This document shows, in pieces, positions 19,143-26,896 of a DNA stretch of 64,000 nucleotides. The first letter of the stretch is position 1. Each line of letters begins with the position of its first letter. The position numbers and the translations under genes were made by a program. Source of the stretch: Hyphomicrobium sp. ghe19 (GTDB lineage: Bacteria > Pseudomonadota > Alphaproteobacteria > Rhizobiales > Hyphomicrobiaceae). The stretch spans positions 2,308,001 to 2,372,000 of the forward strand of contig NZ_LR743509.1 in assembly GCF_902712875.1 (NCBI RefSeq), written 5' to 3'. The notes beneath the pieces were generated by a model. It was not told the origin of the DNA, did no database searches, and worked only from the letters and a program-made list of their open reading frames with translations.

Positions 19143-20180
19143 CTATCGCCAGGAACCGGCTACCGGCCGCGCGAATTGGGCACGCATCGGATCTAGCTGC
19201 TGGCGTTCGTGCCACGCCCACGCGGTCTGAACAATATCGCTGAGGCTCGAGATTCTGGGGATCCAAAGCAATTCTTCCCGGGCCCTGGTCGCATCGCTAA
19301 TCAGCAGCGGTGGATCTCCTGCACGGCGCGCACCAATTGCGACAGGTACGCGGCGACGGGTGACCCTTTCCACCGTATCGATCACCTGACGAACCGAAAA
19401 GCCACGTCCGTTTCCGAGATTGTAAGCCGACGATCCAGTGCTTCGCTCCAACGCTTGCAACGCTTTGACGTGCGCGTCGGCCAAATCCGAAACATGAATA
19501 TAATCACGGACGCACGTTCCATCGTCCGTTTCGTAGTCGGATCCGAACAACGTCACGCTGCTTCGCTTGCCTGAACACGCGTCCAACGCAAGGGGGATGA
19601 GATGCGTTTCCGGATCATGATCCTCGCCGATTTCGTTTTCGGGATCGGCTCCCGCGGCATTGAAATAGCGCAGGACGATGGAATTAATCCGGTGCGCCGA
19701 TCCAAAATCCTGGAGCATGCGCTCGACCATCAATTTCGACGCCCCATATGGATTGATGGGTTTCTGGACAGCCCCTTCTGTGATCGGCAAGCTCTCCGGG
19801 ACGCCATAGGTTGCGCAGGTACTCGAGAACACTATGGTCCGAATGCTGTGATCCCGCATTGCCTCGATGATATTCAGACTGCCGCACACGTTGTTGCGGA
19901 AATATTTTCCAGGATCGGCAACGGACTCGCCGACATAGGCGCACGCCGCGAAGTGCATCACTGCTGAAGGCCGGTATCGGTCGATGGCGGCGTCCAGCGA
20001 CGTACGGTCAAGAATATCGCCGATGACGAGCGGCCCCCATTTTACGGCCCATTGATGTCCGTAGCTGAGGTTGTCGAAAGTGACCGGCGCATATCCCGCT
20101 CGCGCCAAGGCCTTGCATGCGTGCGAACCGATGTATCCGGCACCGCCCGTTACGAGGACCGTGCGATCACCGGAATGCAC
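19143..20180 (-). CDS. galE: UDP-glucose 4-epimerase
   Basis: GTG 20180 lies two bases after the upstream stop and places the Rossmann motif TGGAGYIGSH at residues 11-20, as in known GalE proteins; the longer frame upstream lies in the preceding gene. The 345-residue product has the SDR catalytic pair in YGASK and family blocks SSTCATYGVPESLPI and NLGNGRGFSVRQVI. It interconverts UDP-glucose and UDP-galactose in the cytoplasm, supplying galactose units to the locus. Confidence 0.92.
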   Translation of the reverse strand: MHSGDRTVLVTGGAGYIGSHACKALARAGYAPVTFDNLSYGHQWAVKWGPLVIGDILDRTSLDAAIDRYRPSAVMHFAACAYVGESVADPGKYFRNNVCGSLNIIEAMRDHSIRTIVFSSTCATYGVPESLPITEGAVQKPINPYGASKLMVERMLQDFGSAHRINSIVLRYFNAAGADPENEIGEDHDPETHLIPLALDACSGKRSSVTLFGSDYETDDGTCVRDYIHVSDLADAHVKALQALERSTGSSAYNLGNGRGFSVRQVIDTVERVTRRRVPVAIGARRAGDPPLLISDATRAREELLWIPRISSLSDIVQTAWAWHERQQLDPMRAQFARPVAGSWR

Positions 20181-20182
20181 GA

Positions 20183-21160
20183 TTAAATTCCAAAGGGCGC
20201 AAGAACAGCCTTCGATTGAAGCGACAGGAGTCTCTCGAAATAGCCGATCGTCAGACGGAGGCCGTCGCGCAGCGGCACGATCGGCTTCCATCCAAGTTCG
20301 TCGTTGGCCAAACGGATGTTCGGCTGCCGCTGCCTCGGATCATCCTGAGGAAGAGGCTGATAGACCAGCTTCGATTTCGAACCCGTCATGTCTATGGCGA
20401 GTTCCGCGAGTTCCTTGATCGTGAATTCGTTTGGATTGCCGAGATTGACGGGCCCCGTCAGCTCTTTCGGCGAGTTCATAAGGCGGATGAAGCCGTCGAT
20501 GAGATCGTCCACGTAGCAGAAAGAGCGTGTCTGGGCGCCGTCACCGTAGATCGTGATCGGTTCACCTTTGAGCGCCTGAACGATGAAGTTCGAAACCACG
20601 CGCCCATCGCTCGGGTGCATGCGAGGACCATAGGTATTGAAAATCCGCGCGACCTTGATTTCCAGTTTGTGCTGCCGCCAATAATCGAAGAAGAGCGTTT
20701 CGGCGCACCGCTTGCCCTCATCGTAGCAAGAGCGCGGGCCTATCGGGTTGACGTTGCCCCAATAATCTTCGGTTTGGGGATGAACTGAAGGATCGCCATA
20801 AACTTCGGATGTCGAAGCTTGGAAAATTCGGCACTTCAGCCGCTTCGCAAGTCCCAACATGTTGATTGCACCGTGCACACTCGTCTTGGTCGTTTGCACG
20901 GGGTCATGCTGGTAATGAACCGGCGATGCGGGACAGGCGAGATTGTAAATCTGGTCAACTTCAACATAGAGCGGAAACGTCACATCGTGACGCATCAATT
21001 CAAAGCGCGGATGATCAATGAGATGCTCGATATTTCCCTTTGTCCCCGTGAAGAAATTGTCGAGGCAGATCACTTCGTGCCCGTCGCCTAGGAGGCGGTC
21101 GCACAGGTGAGAGCCAAGGAACCCGGCTCCGCCGGTGACGAGAATTGTGTTTCTTCGCAT
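20183..21160 (-). CDS. uxs: UDP-glucuronate decarboxylase (UDP-xylose synthase)
   Basis: A 325-residue extended SDR. It has [16 protein letters not shown] at residues 9-24, the Uxs-typical [22 protein letters not shown], and the catalytic YxxxK in [31 protein letters not shown] is also diagnostic. The enzyme makes UDP-xylose from UDP-glucuronate, so the polymer probably contains xylose. The UDP-glucose dehydrogenase needed to make UDP-glucuronate is not in the window. It heads a four-gene coupled string: uxs-galE-asnB-transferase. Confidence 0.93.
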   Translation of the reverse strand: MRRNTILVTGGAGFLGSHLCDRLLGDGHEVICLDNFFTGTKGNIEHLIDHPRFELMRHDVTFPLYVEVDQIYNLACPASPVHYQHDPVQTTKTSVHGAINMLGLAKRLKCRIFQASTSEVYGDPSVHPQTEDYWGNVNPIGPRSCYDEGKRCAETLFFDYWRQHKLEIKVARIFNTYGPRMHPSDGRVVSNFIVQALKGEPITIYGDGAQTRSFCYVDDLIDGFIRLMNSPKELTGPVNLGNPNEFTIKELAELAIDMTGSKSKLVYQPLPQDDPRQRQPNIRLANDELGWKPIVPLRDGLRLTIGYFERLLSLQSKAVLAPFGI

Positions 21161-21329
21161 GCTAAGTCATCACTCGGTAAGAAAGCCAAAAGCTACCGCA
21201 CTCCGGGTGAAATGATCTCCCCAGGCAACTCACAATACAAATAATTACGCCGAGTAGCGGCAAAAAATTTGAAGTGTTACTTTTTATAACAGATGTCGGT
21301 TTTGGTTCGTCATTAGAGCGCTTTTCGTA
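21161..21329 (-). promoter_or_regulatory. AT-rich gap, probable promoter of the uxs-galE-asnB string
   Basis: This gap of 169 bases is much more AT-rich than its surroundings (for example 21260-21300, with a TTATAAAAAG run on the minus strand at about 21280-21292). It is the largest break in the leftward run next to 22869-23105, so a promoter for uxs and genes below it is likely. No -35/-10 pair is convincing enough to place a start site. Confidence 0.4.
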
Positions 21330-22868
21330 TTACGCGACGCGTGCCGTCCTCTCAGTCGCAGCGGAAACTTCGTCGTAAAACTGTCTGTCGGTTTCCGCGG
21401 GATTTTGGCAAAAGCCGCTCCGCCGCAGGTCGCGCCATGCTCGTGCGATCGCGAGCGTATTTACCCGCTCGCCGAAGACGAGGATCCCGAACGTCTGCCA
21501 CAGTATTCTGATATCGAGCTTGAACGACGCGTTTTTGAGATACCACACGTCGAGCGCCGCTTTGTCGGCAGCGGAGATATCGCGGCCACCTTCAACTTGA
21601 GCACATCCAGTCAGACCGGGCCGGATCATCAAACGCGCGACGTATTCGGCCGGCTGATCTACCGGCAAAAGCGGCCGAGGGCCGACAAACGACATCTCGC
21701 CAGCCAGAATATTGTAAAGTTGGGGCAGTTCATCCAAGCGGGTTCGCCGCAATATTCCGCCCCAAAACGTGATGCGGTCGACCTCCGATAATTTCTGGCC
21801 ATCGACAGAATGCTCGGCTCGCATGCTGCGGAATTTGTACATACAGAAAGGTATTCCGCCGACGCCCGGCCGCTGCTGCCAAAAGACGACCGGAAAGCCG
21901 ACTTCAACGGCAACTAGGGCTGCGACCACCACCATGATCGGCGCGAGCAGTACGAGCAAGGCAGCAGCGACAGCAATATCGATAAGCCTTTTGAACCGCC
22001 AATAGGGCCGCTTCATCAGAGCGGAAAGCCGTTCATTGTCGATGGCGAACGCGGCTCGCCCATCGGGGATTACCCTGAGCCCCCGCGTGTTGCCGGTCGG
22101 AACTCGCTCAAATCCCAATCGCTCACCTATGAAGTCAACGACAATGATCGTCGTCTTTTCCAAGTGGAGCAATGCATCGCGCACCTCTTGGGCGAGCGCG
22201 TCGAATGCTTGGGTTATGACAAGCCGATTGATGGCGACCCCATGCACCGAAAGCCGCTGCACGACCTCGACAACATTCTCGGGGGTTCCCAAAATTTGAT
22301 GACGAAGAACAAGTCTGCCGAGGTGACGGTCGTGACTCCCGAGTATCCCGGCAACTCGAACGCGGTCGTTACCGAACTCGGCAACAGACCTCAGATAGAG
22401 CTCCGTCAGCCTGGTCATGCCGATGATCAGAACCGTTTCCGCGGCACCAGGGACGATCGGCTTTTGGAACTGCGCCGGGCGGCCTCGGGCGACGTAACGC
22501 AAACGCATCAGCACCCGAACTCCGACCATGCCGAAAATGATCAATCCGCACTGCAATATCGGAAGCGCCCGTGCGACGCCATCCAATCGGTTAATCGTAA
22601 AACCGAGCGCAACAGCTCCGACCACGATCACGACCGAGGCGCCGACTATCCTCAAGTAGTCCGGCAGAGCAGAGAGGCGCCAGATAGAGCGATCCAATCC
22701 GAGCGATGGAATGACGACACTCGCGACACCGATAGTGCAAAGAATATAAACGAGATCAGCAGCCTGCCTCTCTCGTGAAACATCGAAATTATCCCGCAAG
22801 ATCGACGCGAATATCGTCGCCAAGACCACGAGAAAAAGATCGCAAAATAGCTGAATGAGCCGACGCAT
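21330..22868 (-). CDS. Polyprenyl glycosylphosphotransferase (priming transferase)
   Basis: This 512-residue protein is typical of undecaprenyl-phosphate sugar-phosphate transferases of the WcaJ/WbaP/ExoY superfamily. It has four N-terminal membrane helices, a CoA-binding-like Rossmann middle (VLIIGMTRLTELYLRSVAEF), a fifth hydrophobic hairpin at about residue 300, and the catalytic block YKFRSM, RRTRLDELPQLYNIL and GEMSFVGPRPLLPVD. It transfers a sugar-1-phosphate to the lipid carrier, the first step of repeat-unit synthesis, at the inner membrane. The sugar (glucose or galactose) cannot be told from sequence. Confidence 0.93.
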   Translation of the reverse strand: MRRLIQLFCDLFLVVLATIFASILRDNFDVSRERQAADLVYILCTIGVASVVIPSLGLDRSIWRLSALPDYLRIVGASVVIVVGAVALGFTINRLDGVARALPILQCGLIIFGMVGVRVLMRLRYVARGRPAQFQKPIVPGAAETVLIIGMTRLTELYLRSVAEFGNDRVRVAGILGSHDRHLGRLVLRHQILGTPENVVEVVQRLSVHGVAINRLVITQAFDALAQEVRDALLHLEKTTIIVVDFIGERLGFERVPTGNTRGLRVIPDGRAAFAIDNERLSALMKRPYWRFKRLIDIAVAAALLVLLAPIMVVVAALVAVEVGFPVVFWQQRPGVGGIPFCMYKFRSMRAEHSVDGQKLSEVDRITFWGGILRRTRLDELPQLYNILAGEMSFVGPRPLLPVDQPAEYVARLMIRPGLTGCAQVEGGRDISAADKAALDVWYLKNASFKLDIRILWQTFGILVFGERVNTLAIARAWRDLRRSGFCQNPAETDRQFYDEVSAATERTARVA

Positions 22869-23105
22869 GTGTGCAGCGCTCCCCGCAACGCGAAATCAAT
22901 TCGGAAAATTCCCCTTCCCCAAGCAGTCCGTCCGCCTGCTGTATATCAGCATGCGCATCATCCGAAGGCAATGAGTTGCTCATAAACCCGTGCGGAATCG
23001 AACGACGCAAGCAGAATGTTGCACTGCGGCTACAGCGGCGGAGGTGCCACCGGTTTTCTGAACATCCGTCGCTCGCATTCAGGCGCTTCGATCGCTGCGA
23101 TGAGC
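22869..23105. other. Non-coding gap upstream of the priming transferase
   Basis: This gap of 237 bases contains only short open frames without ribosome sites. It may carry the promoter for the priming transferase on the minus strand. I see no repeat, terminator or RNA gene in it. Confidence 0.35.
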
Positions 23106-24653
23106 CTATTTATTCCTAGGCTTTTGCTGGAACGGATTTGGCTGCCATTCGTCAGGCCAATCGATATCTGCGCCCCAGGCTTCACCCGCAGATGCCGGGA
23201 TTTTTTCGGGATAATGCTGTTCAAAGCGAGCGCGATCTATGCGGTCGTCGTGGACGTCTGGAGCTTGTTCGTTCGTGTCCACACTGGCGAACGGCCTAAC
23301 CAATAAGGCACATGAAAATGCGAACACCACCGCTATCGCGGTCGTTCGCAGTGCGTAATCGACAACAGCGTGGGCGATCAAAAGCACCACAACGAGAAGC
23401 GCAGCCCTCTCCCAGAGAATATCGGTTGCAGATGCCATTGCGGTCGGGCGACGCCAAAGGTCGAAGCATCGCCACAAGATCCATGCGCCAAAGGCCGCCA
23501 TCAAGAACAAGCCCGGCAGTCCCGCTTCGAGCGCCAACTCAAGGATATCATTGTGCGCATGGTTCGCGTAGGCAGCAAAAACATTCTCGCGCGGCTCAAA
23601 CATGCCGTAGACATCGACAAACGTTCCCATGCCCGACCCAAACGGCATAAACGCTCGCGCGGCCTCAAAGGTGTTGCGAGCAAACGGCCATCGCGCGTCA
23701 TCCAGGGTATCTGCTCCAAAGCGCTCCAGGATGCGCAAGAAGGCAAATTGGAGCGCAAAAATCAGCGATAGCGCTACCGCTGCGACAAGCACCTTGCCTG
23801 CTTGCAGTCCCGTCTCACGGCGCAAATCAAAATTGGCCAGCGGCCAAGCGAAGAGCAGAGCCGCCATTGTGAGCCCCAAGCCCGCACGAGATCGCGCCAC
23901 GAGCTGGGCTGCGATCAAAATCAAAATAACGACAAATCCAGCGATCAGAGGCAGCAGCGCGGCGGGCTCAAACAAGCGCTTCCTACCGTTCAACCCTGCA
24001 TCGATGAGCCAGGCACTTGCAAAAACAGTGAGGCAATAGAGAAGGGCCGCGAAATGATTGCGATTTGCGAAGAACCCGACGGCCTCACTCGGATTCGTAT
24101 AATCAAAGAAACGCAACGGACTGCCGGGCCCTTGCGCGACCTGGACCAGCCCAAGGCACGCACTCAGGAGGCCGACACTCAGTAGGAGATAACTCAGTTG
24201 CCGGCGTGCGACCCCACTCAATGACACCGTGCCAAGAAACACTGCAAGCGGCGGCATTAGCGCGACGAGGCTCAGCCAGGTACCCGTTGGATAAACCGTA
24301 ATCGGCGCCCATTGTCCTTTATTCCCGGCCAGCTCGAAGGCTGCCGCCACATTGGTCCTCTCAGGAAGATGGGACCAAATTGCAGGAGGAAGCGGCACCA
24401 GTTGCAGCAGCGGCACGCAAATGACGGCCACACAGAACCCAAGTATTGCGTGGGTCTCTTTCGTCCTTTCAAGATCAAGCATCTTTGTCGATGCGAGGAG
24501 CAGCAAAGGTATCGAAACGAGCTGCAGAATGCTGTCGGACAGGAAACCTGCCCGAGTTCCGCCGCCCAGCAAAAGGCTGGCCGCAATCACGAACCCGCAA
24601 AGTAATCCGACGACGCCCTGCCTCTTTAAAAGATCGAAAAAGTCGTTGCGCAA
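23106..24653 (-). CDS. O-antigen ligase/polymerase family membrane protein
   Basis: TTG 24653 begins five bases after the upstream stop begins to overlap and gives 515 residues; a CTG two codons earlier is possible, and the open frame beyond lies inside the neighbour. The product has about eleven hydrophobic segments and the family core FANRNHFAALLYCLTVFASAW, plus GSGMGTFVDVYG and YANHAHNDILELALEAGLPG. The HxHND/ E pattern is characteristic of the Wzy_C (O-antigen ligase) superfamily. It would polymerise or ligate lipid-linked glycans in the periplasm. The C-terminal tail is soluble and acidic. Confidence 0.85.
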   Translation of the reverse strand: MRNDFFDLLKRQGVVGLLCGFVIAASLLLGGGTRAGFLSDSILQLVSIPLLLLASTKMLDLERTKETHAILGFCVAVICVPLLQLVPLPPAIWSHLPERTNVAAAFELAGNKGQWAPITVYPTGTWLSLVALMPPLAVFLGTVSLSGVARRQLSYLLLSVGLLSACLGLVQVAQGPGSPLRFFDYTNPSEAVGFFANRNHFAALLYCLTVFASAWLIDAGLNGRKRLFEPAALLPLIAGFVVILILIAAQLVARSRAGLGLTMAALLFAWPLANFDLRRETGLQAGKVLVAAVALSLIFALQFAFLRILERFGADTLDDARWPFARNTFEAARAFMPFGSGMGTFVDVYGMFEPRENVFAAYANHAHNDILELALEAGLPGLFLMAAFGAWILWRCFDLWRRPTAMASATDILWERAALLVVVLLIAHAVVDYALRTTAIAVVFAFSCALLVRPFASVDTNEQAPDVHDDRIDRARFEQHYPEKIPASAGEAWGADIDWPDEWQPNPFQQKPRNK

Positions 24654-24655
24654 CG

Positions 24656-25078
24656 TCAGGGACTGGCGGGCTGATTCACGTGCACTATTACGCCTATTCC
24701 GCCACCCACGATGAGCCTGCCGACGATCAGTGCGTGGTCGGGATCTCGCGCCACTGTTTCGCATTTCACTGCCGGTGTATCCTTCAGACTGCCGACTGCG
24801 CAGCCCCGGCTACAAGGATTGTCGGCGCCGATCATAAAAACGGAATGCGGCCCAACCTTTACCAAACATTGGCCGGCATATGTAATCTCAGCGCTGCTGG
24901 CTGGCCCAACCATCACGGTATCTCCGGGATTGCCTTCGGTGCCAGCAGTCGTCTTGTGAAAACCTTCGCCACGATTGATCGAAACCGCGCCAGAAACGAA
25001 GGTTATTGTCGCGGCCGACGCCGCAGCACAGAAACTCAGCTGCCAAATGGCAGCAATCAACGCAAACAACATACGCAT
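24656..25078 (-). CDS. Small secreted FecR-like protein
   Basis: ATG 25078 gives 140 residues with a signal peptide (hydrophobic MRMLFALIAAIWQLSFC ending AAASA). The mature part, ITFVSGAVSINRGEGFHKTT to DTVMVGPASSAEITYAGQC, resembles the periplasmic FecR/VWC beta-strand repeat, with cysteine pairs in GQCLVKV and NPCSRGC. A paralogue with the same plan is encoded at 31229-31603. The role is unknown; it starts the leftward run and its stop overlaps the ligase region, suggesting an envelope function in export. Confidence 0.65.
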   Translation of the reverse strand: MRMLFALIAAIWQLSFCAAASAATITFVSGAVSINRGEGFHKTTAGTEGNPGDTVMVGPASSAEITYAGQCLVKVGPHSVFMIGADNPCSRGCAVGSLKDTPAVKCETVARDPDHALIVGRLIVGGGIGVIVHVNQPASP

Positions 25079-25238
25079 TACGCGAACCTCGTACGCAACA
25101 CAGCCGCGATAACGTCCCATTACGCTAACACAAAGATCGTGTTTTATAAGTCCCGATCATTTGGAGGCAGAACAAAAAAATCCGTTACCGCGATAATATT
25201 GCAACGCCAGCCCTTCCACCTCATTATACGGATCATCA
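25079..25238. promoter_or_regulatory. Divergent promoter region of the two polysaccharide operons
   Basis: This 160-base gap separates the leftward run from the rightward export operon, so it must hold both promoters. It is AT-rich (TCGTGTTTTATAAG at 25137-25150 and GATAATATTGC at 25193-25203, the latter resembling a -10 for the rightward gene). Specific start sites cannot be fixed. Confidence 0.5.
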
Positions 25239-25952
25239 GTGCTCGACCTTCATTGCCATCTGCTTCCCGGTATAGACGATGGACCTAACGACCTTGCCAT
25301 TTCGCTCGAGATGGCAAGAGCCTTCGTGGCCGACGGCGTATCAATTGTGGCGTGCACGCCGCATATCCTCCCCGGCATTTATCCGAATTCCGGTCATGAG
25401 ATACGCTACCGCGTCGAACTCTTACAAAACGCGCTGGATGCTCATGAAATTCCGCTTCGCCTGGTGCCCGGAGCGGATATTCACATGATGCCGAACTTCG
25501 TTGCGGGCTTGCGGTCTGGCAAGCTGATTCCCCTCAACGACACGCGTTATGTTCTTGTCGAACCTCCACACCACGTCGCGCCGCCACGGCTTGAGCACTT
25601 CTTTCTCGAGCTGATTGAGGCGAACTATGTTCCCGTTCTCACACATCCTGAACGCCTCTCATGGATCAAGTCTGGCTATGCCATAATAGCCAATCTCGCC
25701 GAAGCGGGGGTATGGCTGCAAATTACTGCTGGGTCTCTCACCGGAGATTTTGGCAGCCGCGCCAAGTACTGGGCAGAACGATTTCTCGATGAAGGGCTCG
25801 CAAAAATACTCGCGACAGACGCCCACGATATGCTCCGCCGACCTCCTATTTTGAGCAAAGGATACGAAGCGGCCGCACGCAGGATCGGCGCCGCCGAAGC
25901 GAAACGCTTGGTACTGACGAATCCAACTGCTATACTTTTTGAAGGGAAATGA
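25239..25952 (+). CDS. PHP-type tyrosine-protein phosphatase (CpsB/Wzb-like)
   Basis: A 237-residue protein beginning at GTG with the PHP metal motif LDLHCHLLPGIDDGPND, followed by CTPHILPGIYPN, PGADIHMMP, LTHPERLSWI and ILATDAHDMLRRPP. These histidines and aspartates form the metal centre of CpsB/YwqE phosphatases. It dephosphorylates the partner bacterial tyrosine kinase, here the Wzc-like protein two genes downstream. It heads the rightward export operon. Confidence 0.93.
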   Translation: MLDLHCHLLPGIDDGPNDLAISLEMARAFVADGVSIVACTPHILPGIYPNSGHEIRYRVELLQNALDAHEIPLRLVPGADIHMMPNFVAGLRSGKLIPLNDTRYVLVEPPHHVAPPRLEHFFLELIEANYVPVLTHPERLSWIKSGYAIIANLAEAGVWLQITAGSLTGDFGSRAKYWAERFLDEGLAKILATDAHDMLRRPPILSKGYEAAARRIGAAEAKRLVLTNPTAILFEGK

Positions 25953-26004
25953 AGTCACATCGCAGCATCATTTGATGCATCACGTCCGGCGGGGGCGGAA
26001 ATTC

Positions 26005-26832
26005 ATGTTTGTAGCGTCGTGTGAATCTGACGATCCAAAGAAGCCCGAGCGCGTGGGGCGCGTCGGACCTGTTTTTGTCATTTTCGCCTTTTCCGCATTG
26101 TTGTCGGGTTGTGGCGCGACTTTGCCGGACGGACAGCTCACGCCAATCGAGACGAGTTCCTCTTCTAACGCACAGAAAGTCGGCGGCATCGAAACCGCAT
26201 CATTGCGCACGTCACCTGACGAGAAGTTTGCAGTCACGAAAGCGGCGGACGTAATGACGTCTGTGTCGGTTGCTGGCGCGAGCGGGTACAAAATTGGTCC
26301 GCAAGACGTTTTGGATATTTCGGTTTTCAAGGTCCCAGAACTTTCCAAGAGCCTGCAGGTCGCCGATTCCGGCAACATCAATTTGCCTTTGGTCGGGGAA
26401 ATGCCTGCAGCAGGCCGAACGCCTGAGGAGCTCGAGGCGGATCTTACAAGGCAGTTAGGCCGCAAATACCTGCAGTCTCCGCAGGTGACCGTTTACGTCA
26501 AAGAATACAACAGCCAGCGGATTACTGTTGAAGGCGCAGTCAAAAAGCCGGGCGTATACCCATTTCGCGGCAAGGGATCCTTGCTGCAGTACCTCGCGAT
26601 GGCGGAGGGCCTCGACTCGCTCAGCTCCGATTCAACCGTTCTCGTGTTTCGGCAGGTTTCTGGAAAACGCGCCGCCGCGAAATTCGATATCAGCCAAATT
26701 CGAGCGGGCAAAGAGGACGATCCGGCCGTTCAATCAGGCGACGTAATCGTCGCCGGAACGTCAGCTACCAAGGAGACCTTCAATACGATCCTGAAAGTGT
26801 TGCCGCTCGCTGCCGTCTTCACGTTCCTTTAA
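26005..26832 (+). CDS. wza: Polysaccharide export outer-membrane lipoprotein (Wza/ExoF-like)
   Basis: ATG 26005 is preferred, giving 275 residues with a lipoprotein signal: basic KKPERVGR, hydrophobic core and lipobox LLSGC near residue 36. The open frame extends upstream to a TTG inside the phosphatase gene. The body has the poly-export domain YKIGPQDVLDISVFKVPELS and SLBB-type repeats (ITVEGAVKKPGVYPFRGKG). It forms the outer-membrane channel partner of the Wzc-type protein. Length is at the short end for Wza and resembles rhizobial ExoF-like exporters. Confidence 0.9.
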   Translation: MFVASCESDDPKKPERVGRVGPVFVIFAFSALLSGCGATLPDGQLTPIETSSSSNAQKVGGIETASLRTSPDEKFAVTKAADVMTSVSVAGASGYKIGPQDVLDISVFKVPELSKSLQVADSGNINLPLVGEMPAAGRTPEELEADLTRQLGRKYLQSPQVTVYVKEYNSQRITVEGAVKKPGVYPFRGKGSLLQYLAMAEGLDSLSSDSTVLVFRQVSGKRAAAKFDISQIRAGKEDDPAVQSGDVIVAGTSATKETFNTILKVLPLAAVFTFL

Positions 26833-26896
26833 ATCAGATGGCCTTTGCATCAGGTGGCCCCTAATTTCGGCATCTAACAGGCTTTAGTTCGGGAAG